Shown: in pieces, positions 44,101-51,817 of the stretch
How the letters are laid out: every line of letters starts with the position of its first letter
How positions within the stretch are numbered: the stretch's first letter is position 1
From: Bryobacter sp.
Lineage (GTDB): Bacteria; Acidobacteriota; Terriglobia; Bryobacterales; Bryobacteraceae
Direction of reading: 5' to 3'
NCBI GenBank assembly: GCA_022843625.1
Contig: JALHNH010000017.1
Span: 62,001 to 126,000 of the forward strand
DNA: 64,000 nucleotides
Translations under genes and position numbers: made by a program
Notes under the pieces: model-generated
What the model saw: the letters and a program-made list of their open reading frames with translations, nothing else
The model's database searches: none
What the model was told of the DNA's origin: nothing

Positions 44101-44601
44101 CTAGCCGATGCGTGTTCCCTCGGTGGTGGCAGGCCCCAATGGGAGGATGAGAACATCGTTGACATTGTAGACGGCGACTTGCCATTCGCCCAATAGCTTA
44201 GGTCCTTCTGTGGTGAGAATGCCGGTGGCCTTAAGATCGCCGAAGTAAAGGCCCTGACCATCAAAAAGCATTTTGCGGAAGCTCATTGAAATGCGGCCCG
44301 GTGCAATGCGCTGCCAGTTGCCCATACCGTTACTGCCCTTAATCGCCGACGGTAAGCCGAGTGCGGAAAAATCCTGACTGTGGCCTTCGCAAATAAAAGA
44401 ATTGGTTTCTACGACCGTACCGTCGGAATTAATCGTGAGGAACTCCCGAAACCAATTTGGGGGGAACGGCAGAGAGTGAATTGTAGTCCAGGCCCCGATG
44501 AATTCTTTAACACTCGCATCCTGGGCGGGGGCGATAGCTGCGGCGGCGACGCCAAGGGCGGCAGGGGCGGCTTTGCCCAGCCAGTTTCTTCTGTTGGTCA
44601 T
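44101..44601 (-). CDS. Tat-type exported protein of unknown function
   Basis: 166 residues from the ATG; a TTG four codons earlier directly abuts the Shine-Dalgarno and is less likely. The start MTNRRNWLGKAAPAALGVAAAA is a twin-arginine-like signal. The mature part (FIGAWTTIHSLPFPP, LTINSDGTVVETNSF, NWQRIAPGRISMSFRKMLFDG) has the alternating strands of a small lipocalin-like barrel. No family assigned. It is divergent from the ECF sigma factor across 75 bases. Confidence 0.65.
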   Translation of the reverse strand: MTNRRNWLGKAAPAALGVAAAAIAPAQDASVKEFIGAWTTIHSLPFPPNWFREFLTINSDGTVVETNSFICEGHSQDFSALGLPSAIKGSNGMGNWQRIAPGRISMSFRKMLFDGQGLYFGDLKATGILTTEGPKLLGEWQVAVYNVNDVLILPLGPATTEGTRIG

Positions 44602-44613
44602 GTTGTTGATCAA

Positions 44614-44619
44614 CCTCCT
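44614..44619 (-). promoter_or_regulatory. Ribosome-binding site AGGAGG
   Basis: A consensus Shine-Dalgarno 12 bases before the ATG and directly next to the TTG of the alternative start. The spacing decides for the ATG. Confidence 0.7.
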
Positions 44620-44676
44620 GAAACAACGAGCGGAATGCGTTCGGCCAAAACGCCAAGCGGGATAGAATTATTTTCT

Positions 44677-45270
44677 ATGGCAGAAGAGACCCAGCACATC
44701 ACTGAGATGTTGAATGCCTGGAGAGGCGGAGACCGGGCAGCCCTGGATGAGTTGATGCCAATCGTGATGGATGAGCTGAAGCGGATTGCCGGAGCTTATT
44801 TGTCACGGGAGTCCGGGGCGCAGACCTTGCAGACAACTGCGCTGGTGCATGAAGCGTATTTGCGGCTGGTAGGTGTTGAGCCGGAGGGGTGGGAAAACCG
44901 TGCTCACTTTTACGCTCTGGCGGCGCAGATGATGCGGCGTATCCTTGTCGACCATGCAAGATCGAGGCGGGGACTGAAGCGGGGAGGAGCCTGGCGGATT
45001 GTCCCGTTTGATGCTTCCATGCCTTTTTTGGGAGCGGCAGCGGATCAGTTTTCGGATTTGGACGAGGCACTGCAGAGTCTGGAAAAAGCCGACCCGAGGA
45101 AAAGCAGACTTGCGGAAATGAGATTGTTTGGTGGCTTGTCGAATGAAGAAGTGGCTTCTGTTTTGGGTGTCTCACTGCGGACAGTAGTGAGAGACTGGCA
45201 GTTTGCCAAAGCGTGGTTGGGGCGGGAGCTAGGTTACAAGACTCAGGTCGAGGGGGAAGCCAGAGGGTAG
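44677..45270 (+). CDS. ECF-type RNA polymerase sigma factor (TIGR02999-like)
   Basis: 197 residues. Region 2: MLNAWRGGDRAALDELMPIVMDELKRIAGAYLSRE, ALVHEAYLRL, FYALAAQMMRRILVDHARSRR (parts of the acidobacterial ECF subgroup). Region 4: EMRLFGGLSNEEVASVLGVSLRTVVRDWQFAKAWLGREL, with the helix-turn-helix. This subgroup is usually next to Ser/Thr kinases with TPRs rather than a classic anti-sigma factor, as here. Its 3' end overlaps the convergent kinase gene by 42 bases. Phosphorylation control by the kinase is likely but not shown. Confidence 0.93.
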   Translation: MAEETQHITEMLNAWRGGDRAALDELMPIVMDELKRIAGAYLSRESGAQTLQTTALVHEAYLRLVGVEPEGWENRAHFYALAAQMMRRILVDHARSRRGLKRGGAWRIVPFDASMPFLGAAADQFSDLDEALQSLEKADPRKSRLAEMRLFGGLSNEEVASVLGVSLRTVVRDWQFAKAWLGRELGYKTQVEGEARG

Positions 45271-47850
45271 AGCGAAGTCTAAAGGCTCTGCGGCGTGGAG
45301 TTCGGCAAGCCAACTGATGAAAGAGGGGTCGTTGCGGAAAGACTGCAGTTCGGGGTCGGTACTGAGCCAGTGTGCATCCAGCCAGCCCGAGACGCGCGCT
45401 TCGCTTAGGTGATTTGCGGCGCGGTTCTGTTCCCCTAGCCGGATCGCAGCTACCGCAAGATCCAGGTGCAATTGGGCGAGGCCGCATTCCAATGTGACGG
45501 TGGAAAGTTGAGGAGCTACTTCAACTAGTTGGGCGGAGGCATCCTCAAACAATTCACGAGCGCGGACGGAATCGCCTGTGGCGGCGTAGGAAGACGACAG
45601 GCCCACGGCCGCACGGATGAGCAAACGCTGGCTACCAGCCATGCGTGGGGCCTCGCGGACAATTCTCCAGGCATGGCGAAAGTGAGCCATAGCTTCGGTT
45701 GGGTTGCCGAGCCGTAAGGCGGCATCGCCGAGTCCGCAAGCCGAAAGCGTGAGGAAGCAACTGCGGTACAAATGATCGGAACCTTGTTCGAGGTGCGTGC
45801 GTGCAGCGCCAAAGGCAGTAAGCGCCTCCTCCCAACGCCCCTGACGCAGGATGGCGGTGGCGCGCAAGGTTTGAAAGCCCACAAAAGGGTAAATCCAGGA
45901 GGGCGAGCCTTCGCTACGAATTGCTTCGTCGAGGACCCGGATTGCGTTTTGATGCTGCCCCAGGAAAAGTAGCAGTGCTCCCATAATGAGCCATGCGGGA
46001 TGGAAATTGGGTTGGAGGCGAATAGCTTCAACGATGGCAGCGAGGCCGGCTCTGGGCGCCGCCAGGCCACACTCTGCCGCCATGTAATGGATGCCGCCGT
46101 AGAAATAGTGGGCCTCGGGCAAATCGGGCTGAAGAAGGATGCCGTTGCGGCCTGCAGCAAAAGCGCCGGCGACATCATTTTTGCGGAGGCGGATGTTGGC
46201 CAGCCAAGGGTAGGGTTCGCCGAGTTCGGGGTCGAGGGCGAGAGCACGTTCGAGGAAGCTGCCCGCACGTTTGATGTCTTCCGGGTTACTGGTGCGGAGG
46301 AACTGGAGTGCGCAGCAAGTGCCAAGGGAGGAGAGTGCGAGGGCGTAGCCGGGATCGAGGGCAAGGGATTCTTCGAATTGGCGGATGGCCTCGGCAAGGG
46401 CACCTGAGTGCATTTGATGCATGAGGCTACGGCCCCTGGCGAAGTGTTCGTAAGCGAGAAGATTGCGGGTATCGGGTGAAAGGCGATGTTCGGGATTGCT
46501 CTCGATTTCACGGGCGATGTGGCTCGAGACCGTATCCTGAATTTCGAACAGATCCTGCCAATGGCCATCGACAGTGCCGTTCCAGGAGGCGCTATTTGAG
46601 TGGGCATCCAAGAGTCCGAAATGGACGCGCACACTGTCACCGACCTTCTGAAAAGAGCCGGTGACGACCCACCGGGCAGATAGCGAAGTGGCGAGGCGAT
46701 TGGGATCCGGGGGATTCGAGAGGCGCTGGGTAAGTTCGCGTACATTGGGCAAGCGGATGACCTGTATGGAGGCCAGCTTTGCAAGCCTGACTGAGAGAGT
46801 TTCCGCCAGGCCAACCGAAAGCCAATCGAGCTCGGAATTCCCGGTAGTGTTCAGAAAATCGACGATTGCGAGCGGATCCCGGTTGGGGGCAGAAGCGGGG
46901 ATGGCAAGCTGGCGGAGGGCTGCGGCGAGGCTCGCGCCACTCGAAAAACGTTCGAGGGGAGAGACAGAAAGACAGCGATTGATCAGGGTGGAAAGGGCAG
47001 GAAGGCTCGACGTTTGAAGGACATCTTTAGTCGATGGCAGATGGCCGGTGAGCATTTCATAAGCTACCAGGCCGAAGCTGAAAACGTCGGAGGCAGGGGT
47101 TGCTGCATGGCCGGAGGAAACTTCTGGCGCTGTGTAGGCGGGAGTCCCGATTGAAGTAGTTTCGTCTGTCGATTCAGAGAGTATGCGTGCAATGCCGAAG
47201 TCAATGATTTTGAGCAGCCCGTCATCGGCGATCATGATGTTTTCCGGTTTGATGTCGCGATGGACGATTCCTCGAGAGTGGGCGTGACTTAGGGCTTCGG
47301 CGACCTGGGTGGCATAGCGGAAGACGGTTTGCGGACTCAGCGGGCCATCCCGGAGCTTGTCTCTCAGGGAGGTGCCGGCCACGAACTCCATTGCCAGCCA
47401 GGGGAGGCCCTCGGTTTCGCCGGAATCATAGAGGGTAGCTATGTTTGGGTGGGAGAGGGCAGCGGCCGACCGGGCCTCGGAATGAAAGCGCTGTAGTGCG
47501 GCGGCGGGCTGGCTGAGGATAGGGCGGAGAAGTTTGATGGCAATCTGCCGCTGGAGCTGGGTATCGAAGGCGGTGTAGACGGCACCCATCCCGCCTTCGC
47601 CAATTTTGGAATCGACGCGGTAGCGTCCCAGGTATTGGCCCGGGGTGAGATCGAAGGACTGAGACCAGTCTGCAGCCAGAGGCTCAATGGCTTCGAGGAA
47701 GCCTTCCGTGGGATGACCTGCGTGGAGCAGAAGAGAGTGAATCTGTGCGAGGAGAACCTGGTCCCCCCCGCAAGCGTTTGCAAGGTAGGAGTTGCGCTGC
47801 TGCACAGGGAGAGCGAGTGCGGCGTGAAAGATTTGATCGAGATCGGTCAC
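45229..47850 (-). CDS. Ser/Thr protein kinase with TolB/FlgO-like middle and TPR repeats
   Basis: 873 residues from GTG, chosen because TDLDQIFHAALALP is the usual beginning and the codon overlaps the previous stop (GTGA). Kinase domain about 75-330: IGEGGMGAVY, Lys106, HRDIKPEN (197-204), DFG (217-219), GTPAYTAPE. Then a domain of about 130 residues (LDWLSVGLAETLSVRLA, ARWVVTGSFQKVGDSVRVHFGLLD) like the TolB/FlgO-like part of acidobacterial kinases, and TPR-type helices to the end (LALDPGYALALSSLGTC, LLQPDLPEAHYFYGG). No membrane helix. Probably signals with the adjoining ECF sigma factor. Confidence 0.92.
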   Translation of the reverse strand: MTDLDQIFHAALALPVQQRNSYLANACGGDQVLLAQIHSLLLHAGHPTEGFLEAIEPLAADWSQSFDLTPGQYLGRYRVDSKIGEGGMGAVYTAFDTQLQRQIAIKLLRPILSQPAAALQRFHSEARSAAALSHPNIATLYDSGETEGLPWLAMEFVAGTSLRDKLRDGPLSPQTVFRYATQVAEALSHAHSRGIVHRDIKPENIMIADDGLLKIIDFGIARILSESTDETTSIGTPAYTAPEVSSGHAATPASDVFSFGLVAYEMLTGHLPSTKDVLQTSSLPALSTLINRCLSVSPLERFSSGASLAAALRQLAIPASAPNRDPLAIVDFLNTTGNSELDWLSVGLAETLSVRLAKLASIQVIRLPNVRELTQRLSNPPDPNRLATSLSARWVVTGSFQKVGDSVRVHFGLLDAHSNSASWNGTVDGHWQDLFEIQDTVSSHIAREIESNPEHRLSPDTRNLLAYEHFARGRSLMHQMHSGALAEAIRQFEESLALDPGYALALSSLGTCCALQFLRTSNPEDIKRAGSFLERALALDPELGEPYPWLANIRLRKNDVAGAFAAGRNGILLQPDLPEAHYFYGGIHYMAAECGLAAPRAGLAAIVEAIRLQPNFHPAWLIMGALLLFLGQHQNAIRVLDEAIRSEGSPSWIYPFVGFQTLRATAILRQGRWEEALTAFGAARTHLEQGSDHLYRSCFLTLSACGLGDAALRLGNPTEAMAHFRHAWRIVREAPRMAGSQRLLIRAAVGLSSSYAATGDSVRARELFEDASAQLVEVAPQLSTVTLECGLAQLHLDLAVAAIRLGEQNRAANHLSEARVSGWLDAHWLSTDPELQSFRNDPSFISWLAELHAAEPLDFALPSGFPLDLSLVT

Positions 47851-48827
47851 ACCTGGGCGGCCCTCGCCTTGAGTTTCTGCAGCAGGAATGATTCTGCTGT
47901 TGTCAGTGTCAGGCCGAATGCTGCGGCTGTGCCCTGGTCGGCCGAAGTGGATGTCGAAGCAGCCAGGTAGTTGAGCCACATGATGTTGGATCCGGCAGGA
48001 TTGAGTGGTGCCAGGACCAGAGAAATCAAACGGAACAAAAATGCAGGAGTAGTGGAGACCTTGAGCTTGAGGTTGAGGAGCTTTTCGTAGAGGCGAACGA
48101 TATCGAGGAAGCTGATGGATTCGGGGCCAGCCAGTTCAAAGGTGCCAGAGGGGCCACCCATCGTGGCGGCAGCGAGAGCGCGGGCAACATCAGCAACGCA
48201 AATGAAGCCATGGCGGGCCTTGCCATTGCCGGGGACTCGGGCAACGTATTTTGTCTCAACACTATGTTCAATGGAATGGAAGAAATTGCGAGTGAAGCTG
48301 AAGGGGCGCAGGATGGTGGCATTGCGGCTGTCCTGGAGCGGGATGGAAGAGCCGAGCATGGCGAAAGAAAGATCCATGAAAGCGTCTGCCTGAAAGATCA
48401 CATGATCGAGCCCACTTTGGCGGAGACGCTCTTCTGTTGCCTGCTTGTACTGGAAGAAGGGTGAGAGGGGGATTGAGGTGGGGAATCGTACCGATGTATG
48501 AATGAAGCGGGACACTTTTGCCTCGATTGCGGCTTCGATCAGGTTGCGGTATCCGTCACGTTCGACGGCCTCGAAGGTGTCAGATGGACGGGTAGGAATT
48601 GCCGCATTGGCAGTGGCGATGATACGGGAGACACCCCTGACGGCACTTTTTAGCGAAGCGGGGTCTGTCAGGTCGCCCATGGAAGTCTCAACTCCGAGCG
48701 CCTTGAAGGTTTGTGCCGATTGAGGATCACGGATGAGGGCCCGAACCTTCTGGCCACGGGCAAGTAACTCGTGGACGGAAGCCAAGCCTAATTGACCAGT
48801 TGCGCCTACAACAAGTGTTGTCTCCAT
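47847..48827 (-). CDS. NAD(P)-binding NmrA/SDR-type protein
   Basis: 326 residues of the atypical short-chain dehydrogenase fold: VVGATGQLGLASVHELL nucleotide loop at the N-terminus, IRDPQSA, GDLTDPASL, a substrate-side FQADAFMDL, and a C-terminal hydrophobic stretch. NmrA-like members bind NAD(P) and often act as redox-linked regulators; UDP-sugar and quinone-linked relatives exist. It is coupled to the kinase gene by overlap. Confidence 0.82.
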   Translation of the reverse strand: METTLVVGATGQLGLASVHELLARGQKVRALIRDPQSAQTFKALGVETSMGDLTDPASLKSAVRGVSRIIATANAAIPTRPSDTFEAVERDGYRNLIEAAIEAKVSRFIHTSVRFPTSIPLSPFFQYKQATEERLRQSGLDHVIFQADAFMDLSFAMLGSSIPLQDSRNATILRPFSFTRNFFHSIEHSVETKYVARVPGNGKARHGFICVADVARALAAATMGGPSGTFELAGPESISFLDIVRLYEKLLNLKLKVSTTPAFLFRLISLVLAPLNPAGSNIMWLNYLAASTSTSADQGTAAAFGLTLTTAESFLLQKLKARAAQV

Positions 48828-49089
48828 AGGGTTCGTGATTTTCAGCTTATCTGATTTGAGGCCGGGGCATGAGACTGGCCTGAGGCTTGTAACTCTTGAG
48901 GATGGGATGAGTTTGTTAGATTTGATCGCGCGGGCTGCGGAAAAGTTTTGGAATGCGGATCAATCCAGAGCCTGAAAGCACTTGTTCAAGACGGAGATCG
49001 CAGACGTATTTAATAGCCGATGTTGTTCCTTGTTATAGCTCTTAGATGTCGCAAAAAAGTTGAGTCTTCAGGGCGAGATTTGACATTTT

Positions 49090-49371
49090 ATGGATATGTC
49101 TACGAATACAACTACAGATCGTAATTGGCTTCTCTATGTTCGCAACGGCTTGATTTTTCTGATGCTTTCGATGGCCGCATATTGCATCTACGAGGATGGC
49201 TTTTTCCGTTACACATGGCTTTCGCACACGTGTCTTGCTGCCATGATGTGGGTTGTTCTGGGGAATACGGGCTCGCTACAGTCAAATCTGCATGCGAAGT
49301 CGCCACAAATGTGGGTTGCTATAGCCGCAATGACAGGAATGCTAGCTGACTTGTTTATTGTGAAGAATTAA
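49090..49371 (+). CDS. Small membrane protein
   Basis: 93 residues (a start two codons later is possible) with three hydrophobic segments: GLIFLMLSMAAYCIY, SHTCLAAMMWVVLG and WVAIAAMTGMLADLFIV. No family recognised. A strong terminator begins at its stop codon, which supports a real single-gene transcript. The 260 bases upstream hold no other gene. Confidence 0.65.
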   Translation: MDMSTNTTTDRNWLLYVRNGLIFLMLSMAAYCIYEDGFFRYTWLSHTCLAAMMWVVLGNTGSLQSNLHAKSPQMWVAIAAMTGMLADLFIVKN

Positions 49372-49410
49372 CAGCAGTGGGCAGCCCTCGGGGGCTGCGC
49401 ACTGCTGTTT
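49370..49410 (+). terminator. Strong intrinsic terminator
   Basis: AACAGCAGTG-G-GCAGCCC, loop TCGG, GGGCTGC-G-CACTGCTGTT: 10 plus 7 pairs with one G-G mismatch and a tetraloop, ending in TTT. It begins inside the stop codon of the small membrane protein. Confidence 0.88.
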
Positions 49411-49503
49411 AATAGTGGTTGTAAGGTGGTGACAGGGGACCGTCAAGCCCCATGCCCATTGGCGCAGGTATGATTCGAAGTTGAAACTTTTGCGCCTACG
49501 CTG

Positions 49504-50253
49504 CTAGTAGCTCTTGAGGTAGATGTTCTTGAATTCGACCTTCATCGGGGGGCCCACGTGGATCTGAAGGCCGAGGAGGCCTTCGAGGCTGCGCTTTTCG
49601 GGGTCGTCGTCGATGAAGACGGAAGTGACGTGGCCGTTGAGGATGTGAGTTAGTTTGTTGCCCCGGGCGATGACGTGGAATTGGTTCCAGCCGTTGATGT
49701 TGATGTAGCCCTTGAGGTGGTTGCCGTCGGCTAGGTTGCCGATGACGCGGGCGGTCTTGCCGGGCTCTGCTACCGTCATTTGCCCACGCAGGGCCATGAT
49801 GCCGCGACCACGTTCTTCATAGAGCATGCCGGTGTAGGTGTTGACGAAATCCATGTCGGCCTGATAGCCCTTGAGCACCCATTTGCCGACGTCGGGGAGT
49901 TCTACGCTGCGGTACTGAACGCCGCTGTTGGTGTTGTTCATGCGGAACTCGAGTTTGAGCTCGAAGTCTTTCGGTTTGCTGCCCCTGTAGATGAGGAAGG
50001 TGTTCATCTTGAGGGGGTTCTCTTTGGTGGTTTCGCCGATGATGGAATTGTCGGCGGTGCGCCAGATGTTGGGGTCGCCGTCCCAGTTCTTGAGGGTGCC
50101 ATCGAAGATGGATTCAAAGCCGGTGTGGTCTTCGATCTGGATTGGGTCTGGGGGCTTGGGGCCTCGTTGCTGACGAGCGGGCGGGGCTTGTGAGAGAAGC
50201 TGGCAGACGGTGCAGAAGAATAGAGCTAATGAGAGGCAACGGCGCGGGAACAT
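49504..50253 (-). CDS. Exported DUF1080 (3-keto-disaccharide hydrolase-like) protein
   Basis: 249 residues from the second ATG, which gives a signal peptide (MFPRRCLSLALFFCTVCQLLSQA); an earlier ATG adds 19 odd residues. DUF1080 features: GFESIFDGTLKNWDGDPNIWRT, IIGETTKENPLKMNTFLIYRG, FELKLEFRMNNTNSGVQYRS and a final MKVEFKNIYLKSY. The concanavalin-like fold is thought to bind or cleave sugars outside the cell; some members hydrolyse 3-keto-glycosides. Monocistronic. Confidence 0.87.
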   Translation of the reverse strand: MFPRRCLSLALFFCTVCQLLSQAPPARQQRGPKPPDPIQIEDHTGFESIFDGTLKNWDGDPNIWRTADNSIIGETTKENPLKMNTFLIYRGSKPKDFELKLEFRMNNTNSGVQYRSVELPDVGKWVLKGYQADMDFVNTYTGMLYEERGRGIMALRGQMTVAEPGKTARVIGNLADGNHLKGYININGWNQFHVIARGNKLTHILNGHVTSVFIDDDPEKRSLEGLLGLQIHVGPPMKVEFKNIYLKSY

Positions 50254-50325
50254 TGCCTCATCATATAGCAGCTGAGGTAAGAAGGGGTGCGGGTCGAGAA
50301 GACACCCCAAGGGAAACGGCGAAGA

Positions 50326-50940
50326 TCAGGGCTTTGATTGTTTTGAGGGTGCCGCTGTATCTTTGCCACCATCGGTAAAGCCGGTGCCGGCGAGTTGTTC
50401 TGAGATGAACCAGACCTGGAATTCATTGAGACGGAGGACGTCACTTACGAGTAAATCGTTAGTGCCGTCGTCGCCAGCTTCCGCTGCGGCGTGGGCGGCC
50501 GTGCGGGTTTCGGCGATGATGAACTCGTGTGCCTGCTGGAGGCGGAAGAGCTGGATGGTGGGATCTTCTCGACCGATAGGAGGACGGGTGATGCGAGTGG
50601 TCTCAGCGACGTCAGCGGCCATGGCAATGGCTACGCCGCCCAGGGTTTGGATTCGCTCGGCGATGGTGTCTACCAGTGCGGCCTGTTCAGCGTAGTGTTT
50701 GTCATAGAGGAGATGGAGCTGATAAAAGGTGTGTCCGGAAACTTGCCAATGGTGTTTCTTATAGAGGTCGCGGATCGACATTGTGTCGGCGAGGAGTGCG
50801 TTGAGCGCAGTGCAGCCGGCGAGGCGGACTTTGTGGCCGAGCGAGATGGGGCGGTCGGCAATGGAGCCGAAGCTCTGGATCTCAGTTGCACTGATGGTGG
50901 GTTGCAGCTCTGAGACTGCGATCTGATTCGAGGCTTTCAT
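50326..50940 (-). CDS. dps: Dps-family ferritin-like protein
   Basis: 204 residues from the ATG (MKASNQIAV); the open frame goes farther but without protein-like sequence. Intersubunit ferroxidase residues of Dps are present in DLYKKHHWQVSGHTFYQLH and LLYDKHYAEQ (His64, His76, Asp80), with a late ADVAETTRI. Dps dodecamers store iron, use peroxide to oxidise it, and can protect DNA. The N-terminal 25 residues and the C-terminal Lys/Ser tail may contact DNA. Promoter region shared with the small His-rich gene on the plus strand. Confidence 0.88.
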   Translation of the reverse strand: MKASNQIAVSELQPTISATEIQSFGSIADRPISLGHKVRLAGCTALNALLADTMSIRDLYKKHHWQVSGHTFYQLHLLYDKHYAEQAALVDTIAERIQTLGGVAIAMAADVAETTRITRPPIGREDPTIQLFRLQQAHEFIIAETRTAAHAAAEAGDDGTNDLLVSDVLRLNEFQVWFISEQLAGTGFTDGGKDTAAPSKQSKP

Positions 50941-51012
50941 ACTCTTTGAAAGAGCATTCGTGAGGCCATTCGCGGAGAGATTGCAGGTGCTGAGTTGTGG
51001 GGGATAAAATGG

Positions 51013-51048
51013 CGACGGGATTTGGTCAGGCGACCGGGTTTGGTCAGG
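51013..51048 (+). repeat. Tandem 18-base duplication
   Basis: CGACGGGATTTGGTCAGG is followed at once by CGACCGGGTTTGGTCAGG (two differences), giving ATGFGQ twice in the frame of a longer reading of the next gene. It probably lies in the leader instead and could be a duplicated binding site. Confidence 0.5.
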
Positions 51049-51116
51049 GCGTGGTGCCTGGAAGCCTTTATTTACGGTGTGCACGTTTTGGCCCAATTCT
51101 TGCTCGAAAAGAAGGC

Positions 51117-51284
51117 ATGCACCAACTCCATCGCGATGCGGCTGAACAACATGAATTGGCCGCGGAGCGCCATCGCCTCGCCGCAGAACTGAATGAGGCC
51201 GAAGATACGGAAGACGCGGTGGCGTGTTCTGACCGGGCGTATGAACTGGCACTGGAGATTGCTGATACGGAAGGGAATTCCTGA
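51117..51284 (+). CDS. Small His/Ala/Glu-rich helical protein
   Basis: 55 residues from the ATG behind AAAAGAAGG; a start 40 codons upstream would include the tandem repeat and a low-similarity stretch. One amphipathic helix: HRDAAEQHELAAERHRLAAEL, then an acidic part. It resembles the N-terminus of the next protein (AAELHDLAAHMHLSAA), so both may derive from one helical unit. Function unknown. Confidence 0.6.
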   Translation: MHQLHRDAAEQHELAAERHRLAAELNEAEDTEDAVACSDRAYELALEIADTEGNS

Positions 51285-51620
51285 ATGCGAGCTCAGCAAA
51301 ACAACAGAGGGCCAAACGAGCATCACGAGCAGGCTGCCGAGTTGCATGATCTGGCGGCGCACATGCATCTGAGCGCAGCATATGCGCATGAGATGGGTGA
51401 CCACGCAACGGGCCAGGAAAGATCCCGGCAGGCGCTGGAGCATTCGCGGAAGGCGCTTGAGTTTACGAAGTTCCGGAGGCGGGAAGGGGTGGAGCCATTT
51501 AGCCGGGCTGAGATTGCCAGGCTTGCGCATGAAATATGGGAGAAGCGAGGTGGAGGGGAAGGCCGTGCCGAGCAGGATTGGGCTGAGGCGGCTATGGTGT
51601 TAAGGGCGAGAGCGGAGTAA
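51285..51620 (+). CDS. Helical protein with C-terminal DUF2934-like motif
   Basis: 111 residues starting one base after the previous stop. The N-terminal half has helix repeats with spaced His (HHEQAAELHDLAAHMHLSAAYAHEMGDH); the C-terminal 40 residues (IARLAHEIWEKRGGGEGRAEQDWAEAAMVL) carry the DUF2934 pattern A-x2-I/L-W/Y-x2-R-G ... D-W. DUF2934 is a short domain of unknown role found in many acidobacterial stress-type genes. Divergent dps nearby fits a stress setting. Confidence 0.75.
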   Translation: MRAQQNNRGPNEHHEQAAELHDLAAHMHLSAAYAHEMGDHATGQERSRQALEHSRKALEFTKFRRREGVEPFSRAEIARLAHEIWEKRGGGEGRAEQDWAEAAMVLRARAE

Positions 51621-51625
51621 CAGCA

Positions 51626-51817
51626 ATGAGGCAAGGTCTAGACTGGTCGGGTAGACCCCGGAGATCTTTTGGGATCGCGTTGATCGTCGGAATGTTCCTG
51701 CTCTTTGCCTTGCTGGAAAACCTGCTTGAGGCTACGGTTAGCAACTCCGGGCCCGCTACAGAAAGCGGAGGCGTCTTGGTTCATACCAGCGGCACAGTGG
51801 ATAAAGCAGGGCCGTAA
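51626..51817 (+). CDS. Small single-pass membrane protein
   Basis: 63 residues: a basic N-terminus (MRQGLDWSGRPRRSFG), one helix (IALIVGMFLLFALLENLL) and a Ser/Gly-rich tail, so inside-to-outside orientation is expected. It follows the DUF2934 gene by five bases and overlaps the convergent acyltransferase gene by 62 bases. No family. Confidence 0.5.
   Translation: MRQGLDWSGRPRRSFGIALIVGMFLLFALLENLLEATVSNSGPATESGGVLVHTSGTVDKAGP

Noticed and set aside
48907..48975. 22-codon frame (MSLLDLIARAAEKFWNADQS...) in the gap before the small membrane protein
   Set aside because: Too short to separate from chance, although a GAGG precedes it; no known peptide.
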